From Seleniivibrio woodruffii (lineage in GTDB: Bacteria; Chrysiogenota; Deferribacteres; Deferribacterales; Geovibrionaceae), in the NCBI RefSeq assembly GCF_004339245.1, contig NZ_SMGG01000004.1:372001-436000 (forward strand): 64,000 nucleotides of DNA, in the 5' to 3' direction. Numbering within the stretch: position 1 is the stretch's first letter; each line of letters begins with the position of its first letter. The notes beneath the pieces are model-generated. The model did not search any database. It worked only from the letters and a program-made list of their open reading frames with translations, and was not told where the DNA came from. Position numbers and translations under genes: made by a program. This document shows positions 54,490 to 63,337 of the stretch, piece after piece.

Positions 54490-55075
54490 TTTTCGCCCCG
54501 AAACGGGGTATCAGAGCCGGAACCCTCTTTTTGTAGTCCACATATTCCTGTCCGAACTCTTCAATGAGTTTTCGCTCCTCGTTCTTATATCCCAGAATAA
54601 AATAAGCCGTCAGAATCAGGTTTATGATAAGATCGGTGCGGTTCATAGGTCTTGACCAGATGATGAGCAGTGCCGCTGTGTAGTAAGGGTGTCTGACAAC
54701 GGCTAAGGCACCTTCGGTTTTGAGTTTTTTCGGCTGAACGGGCAGTTTTTCACCTCTGAGGTGAGCCTTTATCTGTGAAATCCCTAAGAAAAACATGTTA
54801 TCGTATGACTTTGCCGCAATAATGCCGAACCCTATTCCGTAAAAAGTTATCATCCATAGAATTATCCGGGAAATGAACATGGGCGTGAAAAATGGTTTAT
54901 GGTCTATTCCCGAATAGATGAACCCTACAGGTATCAGAAGGATAAGCGATTGGCAGACATAAAAAAATCTGAACCACCAGTTGTCGTAGAGCCTGCCCAT
55001 GAGTTTTTTTTCGGCCAGAAGGCTATGCAGAAGGCAATATAGTATCAGATAGATAGAAAGATGTAATTCTGTCAA
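54479..55075 (-). CDS. Isoprenylcysteine carboxyl methyltransferase-like membrane protein
   Basis: 198 residues with four or five helices. The conserved C-terminal block VRHPYYTAALLIIW ... YKNEERKLIEEFGQEYVDYK is the SAM-binding PEMT/ICMT motif (RHPxY...EE). Bacterial members methylate unknown small or lipid substrates or bear NnrU-like roles. First of the operon with the transferases; overlaps ptsP's end by four bases. Confidence 0.78.
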   Translation of the reverse strand: MTELHLSIYLILYCLLHSLLAEKKLMGRLYDNWWFRFFYVCQSLILLIPVGFIYSGIDHKPFFTPMFISRIILWMITFYGIGFGIIAAKSYDNMFFLGISQIKAHLRGEKLPVQPKKLKTEGALAVVRHPYYTAALLIIWSRPMNRTDLIINLILTAYFILGYKNEERKLIEEFGQEYVDYKKRVPALIPRFGAKNAK

Positions 55076-57189
55076 GTATTTATTACCGTATTAAGAAGAT
55101 GGTGCTTAAGCTCGCTTATTGCATATGGGCTGACGCTGAAGTCTCTGTAGCCTATTTCAATAAGTTTTACGAGGATCTCCGGGTCGGCCGCCATTTCGCC
55201 GCATATTTCCACCGGAGTGTTTATGCTCTTCGCACGTTCGAGAATACGGCGCAGAAGGCTCAGGAATGCCGGATTATCGAGCTTGTAAAGTGAACTGACC
55301 ATGGGGTTGCCCCTGTCCAGAGCGAAGAAATACTGGAACATGTCGTTTGTTCCGATGCTGAAGAATGAACATTCACCCTCCATCTGCTCTATCTGATAGA
55401 TAACAGACGGGATTTCCAGCATAACGCCGAAATCAGGCAGAGGGAGCTCAAGCTCTGCGGCTATCTCTTTTGCTCTGTTCTTTACCTTGAAAAACTCTTC
55501 AACGTCCGCAATGAACGGAACCAGAATCTTTATATTAGGGTATGTTTTATGCAGTGTTATAAGTGCTTTGAGCTGATCGTCCAGCATGTGTTTATAGTCT
55601 GTGAGCAGAAGCCTTACGCCTCTGTTGCCCAGAGCGGGGTTGTCCTCATCCGCTTCATATGCGGACTTTTTGTCCGAACCGATATCAAGCAGGCGGAACA
55701 CCACATGCTTGTCGGTGAACGCCCTCATTATCTCTCTGTAAATCTCTATCTGGTTTTCTATCGTGAACGGAACATCCTGACGCAGATAGAAAATTTCCGT
55801 GCGCACCAGCCCTATTCCCTCTGCGCAGAACTGGCCTGCCTTTTCAGAATCAAGGACGCTGGAAATGTTTGCATAGAAATGCACCATTGAGCCGTCTTTC
55901 AGCGGCACAAGCTGACATGCAATATCCCTTCCTTCCGGCTGGGTATGCTTGGCGGTCATTTTTGTTTTATATTTTTCAATGGTTTCCTGCGACGGGTTGA
56001 AGATGACCACGCCATCGTAGCCGTCGACGATTACAGATTGAGCCGACTCAAGTTTATGATGAATATTGGTTATTCCGGTAACAGCTGGAATCTTCCGGCT
56101 TTTTGCCAGAATTGCCGTGTGACTGGTTACGCCGTCCTTCTCCGTCACAAACCCGCTCACCCTTTCAAGGTCAAGGGTTGCAGTTTCTCCCGGTGTCAGC
56201 CTGTTGGCAAAAATCACACTGTTATCAGTGAGATTGGTCTCCTTGCTGACTGCTCCCAGATGCTCCAGAAGCCTTGTGGCTATATCCTCTATATCCTGCG
56301 CACGTTCTTTCAGGTAGGTGTCGTTTATGGAGCGGAATCTGCGGATATATTTATCAGCAACGTGGCGGACGCTGAAAGAAGCACTTTTTCTGCGCTCGGC
56401 TATGTGGGTTTCTATATCTCTTTTGAAGGAAATGTCGTTCAGCATCATCAGGTGGGTTTCAAATATGCCTGACGCAATCTCCTGACTGCTGACTTCCATT
56501 TTGTTTATCAGTTCTTTAAGGTCGTTTGTGGTTTTTTCGACTGCATTCTTGAATTCGATCAGTTCCTCTTCAGGAGATATGTTGTCGTGTGTCTTTTCAA
56601 CCAGCTTCGAGAGAACCATGACAGGTTCACCCATGGCTATGCCGCTTGATAGCGGGATACCCTTTTCAGTCCGTTCGGAATAGTCCAGTTTTTCAGATTC
56701 GTCCTGCTGAAAGAGATAATGGCGCAGAACGAGTCCCGAAACCTGCGCCGCAACTGCCGTCAGCAGTTTCTGCAGGGTGTCGGTGTTGATTTTGTTTTTG
56801 CGGAACTGGAATACCAGAACTCCGAATTCGTGTTCCCTGCTTTTAAGCGGAACTCCGATAAATGTCTGATAAGGTTCTTCGTTTATGCCGGGAAAGTAAT
56901 GGAATTTTTCGTGGTTTTTTGCATTTCTGATGAAGGTGTACCTGTTTTCAGAGAATGTAAGCCCTGTCAGACCTTCATCAAAACCGAGGGAAATGCTGCC
57001 GACTGCGTTCTCGCTGAGGCCTTCTGTGGCCGCAAGTGCCAGTCTTCTGCCGTTTTTGAGATAGATTGAGCAGACGTCACTGCCGATGGCATCCTTAACA
57101 TATGCCGCAATGTTGGACAGAGTTGTGTTCGTGTCGTCAGAGTTAAGGATTATATCGCTGATGCCGAGAAGCAGTTCAATCTTTTTCAT
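55072..57189 (-). CDS. ptsP: GAF-containing phosphoenolpyruvate-protein phosphotransferase
   Basis: 705 residues. An N-terminal GAF domain (about 1-165) is followed by the EI-like part: PEP-utilising N domain (LSSGIAMGEPVMVL), phosphohistidine loop GVTSHTAILAKSRKIPAVTG (His about 360), and the TIM barrel with the active Cys in EICGEMAADPE. PtsP feeds the nitrogen-PTS regulatory chain (NPr, PtsN). No other pts gene is in the window. The GAF domain probably senses a small metabolite such as glutamine or 2-oxoglutarate in relatives. Confidence 0.93.
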   Translation of the reverse strand: MKKIELLLGISDIILNSDDTNTTLSNIAAYVKDAIGSDVCSIYLKNGRRLALAATEGLSENAVGSISLGFDEGLTGLTFSENRYTFIRNAKNHEKFHYFPGINEEPYQTFIGVPLKSREHEFGVLVFQFRKNKINTDTLQKLLTAVAAQVSGLVLRHYLFQQDESEKLDYSERTEKGIPLSSGIAMGEPVMVLSKLVEKTHDNISPEEELIEFKNAVEKTTNDLKELINKMEVSSQEIASGIFETHLMMLNDISFKRDIETHIAERRKSASFSVRHVADKYIRRFRSINDTYLKERAQDIEDIATRLLEHLGAVSKETNLTDNSVIFANRLTPGETATLDLERVSGFVTEKDGVTSHTAILAKSRKIPAVTGITNIHHKLESAQSVIVDGYDGVVIFNPSQETIEKYKTKMTAKHTQPEGRDIACQLVPLKDGSMVHFYANISSVLDSEKAGQFCAEGIGLVRTEIFYLRQDVPFTIENQIEIYREIMRAFTDKHVVFRLLDIGSDKKSAYEADEDNPALGNRGVRLLLTDYKHMLDDQLKALITLHKTYPNIKILVPFIADVEEFFKVKNRAKEIAAELELPLPDFGVMLEIPSVIYQIEQMEGECSFFSIGTNDMFQYFFALDRGNPMVSSLYKLDNPAFLSLLRRILERAKSINTPVEICGEMAADPEILVKLIEIGYRDFSVSPYAISELKHHLLNTVINT

Positions 57190-57224
57190 AGTATATGTTT
57201 AGCAGATTCTTTTTCAGTCCGCAA

Positions 57225-58016
57225 TCAAACAAATACAGACCTGTCCGCTCCTAAAAAGGAGCATAAACCGTCGATGGCAGGTTCAACGTCCTTTGAATAT
57301 TTGTTAACGTACAGTTGTATATGATTTTTTACGACGGAGTCATCCAACTCCTGAGCGTGGAATCTGACAAAATCCTCTATTTTTTCATAATTTTCGTCTG
57401 CAAACCTGATGGATTTCCTGATGGTCTCAGTTATCTCGGCGGCATACTCCAGAAGCTCATTGCGGATTATTATGGCGCCAAGAGGTATGGGGGAGCTGAA
57501 TTTTTTCTCGTACAGTTCGCCGAGATCGCAGAGTTTCTTAAGCCCCTGCTGTTCATAGATAAATCTGCCTTCGTGGATTATAACCCCTGCGGCCACCTGT
57601 TTTGCGGCTATTGCAGGCATAATGAGGTCGAAGCGGAGTTCGACAAACTCAAAATCCTCTCCGAAGAACATTTTGAAAAACCTGAATGCGCTGGTATTTA
57701 CGCCTGGAATGGCTATCTTATTGCCACGGAGAGATTCAACAGGCACATCTTCCGCAGAGACCACAAGGGGGCCGCAGCCGAATCCGAGTGCGCCGCCGGC
57801 CTTCAACACCTTATATCTGTCCATAACATGGGGCACAACGCCGTATGACACTTTTATAAAGTCCGCCCTGCCATCAATGGCAAGTTTGTTGAGCACCTGA
57901 ACATCGTCCATATAAACGTCCAGATCGAATCTGTGTTCAACCAGTCCCTTTATCATGGCTCCGAAGATGTAAGTATCGTTGGGGCATGTAGAAATGCCCA
58001 GTTTCAGCTTTATCAT
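57225..58016 (-). CDS. mqnD: 1,4-dihydroxy-6-naphthoate synthase (futalosine pathway)
   Basis: 263 residues, periplasmic-binding-protein-like fold but cytoplasmic. LGISTCPNDTYIFGAMIKG (residues 6-24), KVSYGVVPHVMDRYKVLKAG and GCGPLVVS are MqnD hallmarks. It converts cyclic dehypoxanthinyl futalosine to 1,4-dihydroxy-6-naphthoate on the way to menaquinone. Its stop lies 35 bases from the ptsP start, and it overlaps mlaD's end by one base. Confidence 0.93.
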   Translation of the reverse strand: MIKLKLGISTCPNDTYIFGAMIKGLVEHRFDLDVYMDDVQVLNKLAIDGRADFIKVSYGVVPHVMDRYKVLKAGGALGFGCGPLVVSAEDVPVESLRGNKIAIPGVNTSAFRFFKMFFGEDFEFVELRFDLIMPAIAAKQVAAGVIIHEGRFIYEQQGLKKLCDLGELYEKKFSSPIPLGAIIIRNELLEYAAEITETIRKSIRFADENYEKIEDFVRFHAQELDDSVVKNHIQLYVNKYSKDVEPAIDGLCSFLGADRSVFV

Positions 58017-59584
58017 CAGTTAGGAAGCGGCACTTTGCCGAGCAGATATTTCAGGTCGTCGTCACGGAACTGAACGCCGCCGCCCACAAACCATGACTTA
58101 TCGTCTTTGTTGAGGAAGTTGTCGTAACCTGCCTGCATGAAAAGGTTTTTATAGAATACATATTTAGCCGTTGCCTTTGCGTGGGCTTTTCTGTCTTCGT
58201 CTTTGTTGGGGAAGTCGAACAGGTCGGCAGAGAGCACCAGCTTATCCTCATCCTTCAAAGGGTGATAGTCGATACCCACTCCCGCCTCGGACTCTTTCAG
58301 ACCCACACGGAAGAAGTAGTTGTCCCAGAATCTGTTGGCATACATAGCTGTGAATGTCATAGCACCGGGTGTGCGTTTTTTGGTGACAGTGTTTCTTACA
58401 TAGTCACCATCAGTACCGCCATCTTCTCCGTTAGGGTATGTTACAACTTCATTTGTGATAGTCTTTTTCTCCAGACCATCAGGATGGCTGGAAAGTCCAA
58501 GAAGGTAGTATCTCTCTTTGCTAGGTGTTATCTTTATTGTTGCGTGGCCTTTGCCTTCGTCTGTCTGGCCGTATCTTTCTGCGAAGAAAGCAAGGTCTAC
58601 CTTGAACTCGTTAAGCTTGCCCAGAGTGTCTTTCAGACCCACAAGAGCACCGTTCAGGTTGTCCACTGTGGTTTCATCGTTAACCAGTTTGCCTATGGTT
58701 CCTTTGCCTTCGTTTATCTTGCCTGAGATTCCGTTTATGTTGTCCACAGTCTTCTCAAGCTTCTCTGTGACCCTGTTCATAGTTTTGATGGTATTGGAGA
58801 TATCGTCTTTGTTGCCGCTGACTATCTCGTTAACGTCACCTGTTATGTTTGAAAGGTTTTTTGCAATGGCCGGAGTCTCGGCTCTCATGTCCTTTGTGAT
58901 GGCGTTTATGTTAGCGATTATCTGGTTTATGTTCTGTGCGTTTGCAGTTGTGACATCGGCAAGCTGTTCTGTCAGCCTGTCAACGTTGTACATTATTGCA
59001 TTAACACGGTTTTCGTTGTTTTTGACTATAGAGTTCACCGCATCAGTGATGTCTCTGATGTTTGAAATGGTTGTGGCCATGTTGTCCTGTGCTTCGTTGG
59101 TCGCAAGGACTTTGCGGAGCGAGGATGTGATAGCTTTAATGTCGTCCGCAATATCGCCTATCTTGTTGCTGAGCTGGTCGAAATCAGTTCCTGCGGATTC
59201 GGAGGCTATTGTTGCTCCGTTTGAAATGACTCCTTCCGCTTTGCCGCCTGCAACTTTCAGTTCGGCATATTTCTCACCCAGAAATCCTTTCGAGCGTACA
59301 GCAAGCACAAGGTTTGAAGGCAGTGTATACTGAGGATCGAGAAGCATGTCTACAACGGCCTTTCCGTTCTCCAGAGTGATATCCTTCACCTTGCCTACTT
59401 CAACGCCGCTGAAAATAACTCCTGCGTCCTTAGTCAGGCCGGAAGCGTCATCGACAATGGCTTTAATGTGCACGCCGCTGCTTTTGGTGAAAGAAAAATC
59501 CACCAGTTTCATCGACATGGCACCTATAAGCAGCAGACAGCCCACCACAAATAATCCTACTTTAGCCTCAAGTCCCATTTTCAT
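58016..59584 (-). CDS. mlaD: MCE-domain lipid-transport protein (MlaD family) with C-terminal extension
   Basis: 522 residues, far longer than E. coli MlaD (about 180). One N-terminal membrane helix, an MCE domain (about residues 35-115: IKAIVDDASGLTKDAGVIFSG, then LVLAVRSKGFLGEKYAEL), a long helical region with many NINxI/NxI repeats (about 130-300) and a C-terminal beta-rich part (about 350-522) with aromatic alternating strands (YYLLGLSS, FFRVGLKE, KYVFYKNLFMQAGYDNF). The last part looks like an outer-membrane barrel or barrel-docking domain. ATG 59584 has GGAG at 8 bases. Works with MlaE/MlaF. Confidence 0.88.
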   Translation of the reverse strand: MKMGLEAKVGLFVVGCLLLIGAMSMKLVDFSFTKSSGVHIKAIVDDASGLTKDAGVIFSGVEVGKVKDITLENGKAVVDMLLDPQYTLPSNLVLAVRSKGFLGEKYAELKVAGGKAEGVISNGATIASESAGTDFDQLSNKIGDIADDIKAITSSLRKVLATNEAQDNMATTISNIRDITDAVNSIVKNNENRVNAIMYNVDRLTEQLADVTTANAQNINQIIANINAITKDMRAETPAIAKNLSNITGDVNEIVSGNKDDISNTIKTMNRVTEKLEKTVDNINGISGKINEGKGTIGKLVNDETTVDNLNGALVGLKDTLGKLNEFKVDLAFFAERYGQTDEGKGHATIKITPSKERYYLLGLSSHPDGLEKKTITNEVVTYPNGEDGGTDGDYVRNTVTKKRTPGAMTFTAMYANRFWDNYFFRVGLKESEAGVGIDYHPLKDEDKLVLSADLFDFPNKDEDRKAHAKATAKYVFYKNLFMQAGYDNFLNKDDKSWFVGGGVQFRDDDLKYLLGKVPLPN

Positions 59585-59597
59585 AAAACAATCTCCG

Positions 59598-60353
59598 CTA
59601 CATTATTTTGATCGGCCCTTCTTTTGAAGCGGAGAAGAACTGCTTCACATAAGGGTTATCAGTGGTTTTGAAAACTTCTGTCGGGCCGTAAAGCACGACC
59701 TTTCCGTCATAGAGCATAGCGATGTAGTCCGCAATTTTCAGCGTACTCTCTATGTCGTGGGAGATAACAACTGAGGTTATTCCCAGTTGTTTCTGAGTAT
59801 CGTTTATCAGGTTGTCCACCACATCGCACATGATGGGGTCAAGACCTGTAGTCGGTTCATCGTAAAGCATTATTTCCGGCTCAAGGGCTATTGCACGGGC
59901 AAGCCCCACCCTCTTTTTCATACCGCCTGAAAGTTCGGAGGGGAGTTTCTTTTCAACGTCCCTCAAGCCCACCAGACGGAGCTTTTCAGCAACGATTTTG
60001 TCAATCTCCTCTTTTGGCAGTTTGGTATGCTCAACAAGGGGGAAAGCCACGTTCTCGTATACGTTCATAGAGTCGAACAGTGCGGCGTTCTGAAAAAGTA
60101 TACCGAATTTTTTGCGCATCTGCACAAGCTCGTTCTGGCTCATAACGGTGATATCCTGACCGTTCACCAGAACCTTTCCTCTGGTCGGCGGCATAAGCCC
60201 GCATATTTGCTTTAGCAGGACGGATTTACCCGTTCCGGAAGGACCTATTATGTATGTTATGGCTCCCTTGACTATCTTAAAGTCGATGCCTTTGTGGATC
60301 TTGTGGGAGCCGAAACTTTTATGCAGGTCGATACATTCTATTGCGTATTCCAT
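59598..60353 (-). CDS. mlaF: Phospholipid transport ATPase MlaF
   Basis: 251 residues. Walker [13 protein letters not shown], signature [16 protein letters not shown], Walker [13 protein letters not shown] and the H-loop VVISHD are all present, with the MlaF-type ending. Powers the MlaE permease. Lies 13 bases from mlaD and 8 from mlaE in the same direction. Confidence 0.93.
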   Translation of the reverse strand: MEYAIECIDLHKSFGSHKIHKGIDFKIVKGAITYIIGPSGTGKSVLLKQICGLMPPTRGKVLVNGQDITVMSQNELVQMRKKFGILFQNAALFDSMNVYENVAFPLVEHTKLPKEEIDKIVAEKLRLVGLRDVEKKLPSELSGGMKKRVGLARAIALEPEIMLYDEPTTGLDPIMCDVVDNLINDTQKQLGITSVVISHDIESTLKIADYIAMLYDGKVVLYGPTEVFKTTDNPYVKQFFSASKEGPIKIM

Positions 60354-60361
60354 TTTCCACC

Positions 60362-61132
60362 CTAGAACATAAACGCTGTAAGTATATAGTCAAAAACAAG
60401 AATAAGCACGCAGGCCATAACCACTGATTCCGTTGTTGCCCTGCCGACCCCTTCCGCTCCGCCACGGGTCATAAATCCTTTGTAGCATCCCACCAGAGTA
60501 ACTATGGCTCCGAAAACAACGGATTTGATCATCCCGTTCATGAAGTCATCAAACTCTATGTAAGTGTACATATAATCAAGATAAAGCGTTTTGTTTATTC
60601 CAAGAACTTTTATGCTAACCAAGTAGCCGCCTATTACACCGCAAAGAACTGTTATTGCGTTCAGCATAGGCATGACGATTATTCCGGCGAGAATCCTCGG
60701 TACGAAAAGGTAGTGTACGGGATCAACCGCCATAGCGTTCAGCGCATCGACCTGTTCCGTGACCTTCATTGTGCCTATCTCGGCTGTAATGGCCGAGCCT
60801 GCACGGGCGGCGACCATAATGGCCGAAAGCACCGGTCCCAGTTCTCTGGCCATTGCAAGGGCAACAACTGTGCCCACAAGCTGTTCCGCACCGAATTTAT
60901 GGAAGCCGATATAACTCTGAAACGCAAACACCATCCCCGTAAAGCTTCCTGTCAGGATTATTACGGACATGGAATTTACGCCGATGAACTCCATCTGCTT
61001 GATGAGGAGTTTTGTGCGGAAAGGTTTCTTAAACATAAGTTTAATCGTAGTGTAAAACAAAAGGGCCATATGCCCCGAAACCTCAACAACACTTACAAGC
61101 GGTCTTCCGAAAAAACTGAAAAATTTATCCAT
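60362..61132 (-). CDS. mlaE: Phospholipid transport permease MlaE
   Basis: 256 residues with five or six helices. [31 protein letters not shown] is the MlaE signature (cut: RELGPVL, ARAGSAI, EIGTM). It forms the inner-membrane pore of the Mla/Mce system and may act in retrograde or anterograde lipid transport. The first Mla gene after alr, nine bases away. Confidence 0.93.
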   Translation of the reverse strand: MDKFFSFFGRPLVSVVEVSGHMALLFYTTIKLMFKKPFRTKLLIKQMEFIGVNSMSVIILTGSFTGMVFAFQSYIGFHKFGAEQLVGTVVALAMARELGPVLSAIMVAARAGSAITAEIGTMKVTEQVDALNAMAVDPVHYLFVPRILAGIIVMPMLNAITVLCGVIGGYLVSIKVLGINKTLYLDYMYTYIEFDDFMNGMIKSVVFGAIVTLVGCYKGFMTRGGAEGVGRATTESVVMACVLILVFDYILTAFMF

Positions 61133-61140
61133 TCAGCCCC

Positions 61141-62229
61141 TTAGCCAAGATATATTCTCGGTATCCTGTCAGAAATGCCGCAAAGCATTTCATATGATAT
61201 GGTTCCTGCCCAGTCCGCCCACATGTCGGCGGTGATGTTTTCGCCCAGAATTTCGACGTGCATCTCTGAGTTGGTGTCAACCCCTGAAAGGTCTATCATG
61301 GTCATATCCATGCACACAGAGCCCACCACAGGGCATTTGACGCCGTTAACAAGCATGTGGCTGACGTTTGAAAAACTGCGCTGATAACCGTCGGCATAGC
61401 CAATTGGAACAACGCCGTATGTCATATCTGCCTGAGCGAAGAACCGCCTGTTATAGCTTATCGATTCGCCCTTTCTTATCTGTTTGACATGAACAACTTT
61501 CGAATGGATGCTCATGACTTTTCTGAGTGTAACATTATTTTCACCGTAAAGGTAGCCGTAAAGCATTAAACCCGGTCTGACCAGTGAAAATTTATTGTTA
61601 AATCCGGAAACGCCCGAAGAGTTGAAAAGGCTGGTGTTGCAGGTGATTCCGTTGTTAACGATATATGTGTCGAAAATACGGATTTGTTCGTTAGAGTAAT
61701 CCACATCCGAATCCGACGACGACAGGTGACTCATCACATGGATGGGTCTGAGATTTTCATATTTCGCAAGAAAATCGCTGAAAGGCATTTCCGGCGAAAA
61801 GCCGAGCCTGTTCATCCCTGTGTCAATCTTGACAGACACATAGGCTGTGCGGTTCATTTTGCCGAGAAACCTGTTGAATGCGGAGGCGAACTTTTCGTCC
61901 ACCATGGTGAGCACAAGGTTGTACTCGAGCACATCGTCAAAAAAATCGCCGTCAACGTATCCCAGAATGAAAATCATAGGCTCCGAGCCGAGATATTCAC
62001 GCAGGATCATCCCCTCAAGGATAGTGGCTACGCCGAATTTTTTAACCCTGTGCTTTTCATAAGCGTATGCGGCGAGTTTCATCGCCCCGTGTCCGTAGCC
62101 GTCGGCTTTAACGATGGCTATAATGTCCGTTCCGGCCTTCTCTCTGGCCTGTTCAATGTTGTGTCCGAATGCCTTAAGGTCGATTTCGGCGTAAGTTGGT
62201 CTTAGTGATTTAATCTTAGTCTTTGTCAT
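61141..62229 (-). CDS. alr: Alanine racemase
   Basis: 362 residues from MTKTKIKSLRPTYAEIDL. The PLP lysine is in AIVKADGYGHGAMKLA (about residue 40), the catalytic Tyr is in ISYNRRFF, and the GSVCMDMTMIDLSG loop near the C-terminus is conserved. Supplies D-alanine to peptidoglycan. ATG 62229 overlaps the end of prfB by 14 bases; the longer reading from 62274 is rejected as non-family. Confidence 0.95.
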   Translation of the reverse strand: MTKTKIKSLRPTYAEIDLKAFGHNIEQAREKAGTDIIAIVKADGYGHGAMKLAAYAYEKHRVKKFGVATILEGMILREYLGSEPMIFILGYVDGDFFDDVLEYNLVLTMVDEKFASAFNRFLGKMNRTAYVSVKIDTGMNRLGFSPEMPFSDFLAKYENLRPIHVMSHLSSSDSDVDYSNEQIRIFDTYIVNNGITCNTSLFNSSGVSGFNNKFSLVRPGLMLYGYLYGENNVTLRKVMSIHSKVVHVKQIRKGESISYNRRFFAQADMTYGVVPIGYADGYQRSFSNVSHMLVNGVKCPVVGSVCMDMTMIDLSGVDTNSEMHVEILGENITADMWADWAGTISYEMLCGISDRIPRIYLG

Positions 62230-63331
62230 ACTCAATCCCTGCGTTATGTAACAGATACGCACGGATGAAAGCATCGAGGTTTCCGTCCATCACAGAGTCC
62301 ACATTGCCTGTTTCGTGGCGGGTACGCAGGTCTTTCACCATTTTGTATGGGTGCATAACATATGATCTGATCTGGTTGCCCCAGCCGATATCGGTCTTGG
62401 TGCTTTCCAGTTTCTGTTTCTCTTCATTCTTTTTTTCCAGTTCATATTCATAGAGTCTGGATTTAAGGATCTTCATGGCGTGAGCCTTGTTCTTGTGCTG
62501 GCTGCGTTCGGACTGACATGTGACCACGATTCCTGTGGGAGCGTGGGTGATCCGTACGGCGGAGTCTGTTGTGTTGATGTGCTGTCCGCCTGCTCCGCCC
62601 GCACGATAGGTGTCTATCTGCAGGTCGGATTCGCTTATCTCGATTTCGATGTCATCCTCTATCTCAGGCATAACGAAGACAGCCGCAAATGACGTGTGCC
62701 TTCTGTTTGCGGAGTCGAAGGGGGATATGCGCACAAGTCTGTGAACGCCTGTCTCGCCTTTCAGGTAGCCGTAGCAGAATGCGCCTTTTATGTTGATGAC
62801 GGCGTTTTTGATTCCCGCTTCGTCACCCTCCATGTAGTCCATTATCTCGTATTTGTATCCTCTGGTCTCTGCAAAGCGGATATACATGCGATAGAGCATG
62901 GATGCCCAGTCGCTGGCCTCTGTTCCGCCTGCTCCTGAGTTGATGGTTATGATTGCGTTGTTGGAGTCGTTGGGGCCGCTGAGAACAAGCTGAAGCTCGA
63001 ACTCACGGACTTTCTTGCCGAACGCCTTAACTGCGTCCTCAACATCGGAATCAAGCCCCTCCTCGCCCTCTTTTATAAGCTCGAAAAGAACCTCAGTATC
63101 ATCTTTCAATGTCAGAAGCTCTTCCCATGATTCAAGTTTTTTCTTAAGCACAGACTGTTCTTTCAGAACGAGCTTGGACTCTTTCTTGGTCCAGAACTCA
63201 GGATCGTTCATGGACATTTCATCTATCTTTGCTATCTTCTTTCTGAGTTCGTCCTCGTTCATGGCAGTTGCGAAGCTTGCAACCTCTTTGTTCAGTTTTT
63301 CCGCTTCGCTTACAAGTTCGTCGATCATCAT
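62216..63331 (-). CDS. prfB: Peptide chain release factor 2
   Basis: 371 residues. GGQ in RAGGAGGQHINTTDSAV and the tripeptide SPF (ISPFDSANRRH) mark RF2, reading UGA and UAA. The frame is open from the start, so the programmed +1 frameshift (in-frame UGA near codon 26) found in many prfB genes is absent. The start is ATG 63331 or 63328. A GGAG lies about 11 bases upstream. Confidence 0.95.
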   Translation of the reverse strand: MMIDELVSEAEKLNKEVASFATAMNEDELRKKIAKIDEMSMNDPEFWTKKESKLVLKEQSVLKKKLESWEELLTLKDDTEVLFELIKEGEEGLDSDVEDAVKAFGKKVREFELQLVLSGPNDSNNAIITINSGAGGTEASDWASMLYRMYIRFAETRGYKYEIMDYMEGDEAGIKNAVINIKGAFCYGYLKGETGVHRLVRISPFDSANRRHTSFAAVFVMPEIEDDIEIEISESDLQIDTYRAGGAGGQHINTTDSAVRITHAPTGIVVTCQSERSQHKNKAHAMKILKSRLYEYELEKKNEEKQKLESTKTDIGWGNQIRSYVMHPYKMVKDLRTRHETGNVDSVMDGNLDAFIRAYLLHNAGIEYDKD

Positions 63332-63337
63332 ATAAGT

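Noticed and set aside
58518-59333. 271-codon antisense frame over mlaD
   Set aside because: Long only because of the regular Asn/Ile/Thr repeat codons of mlaD; hydrophobic low-complexity translation.
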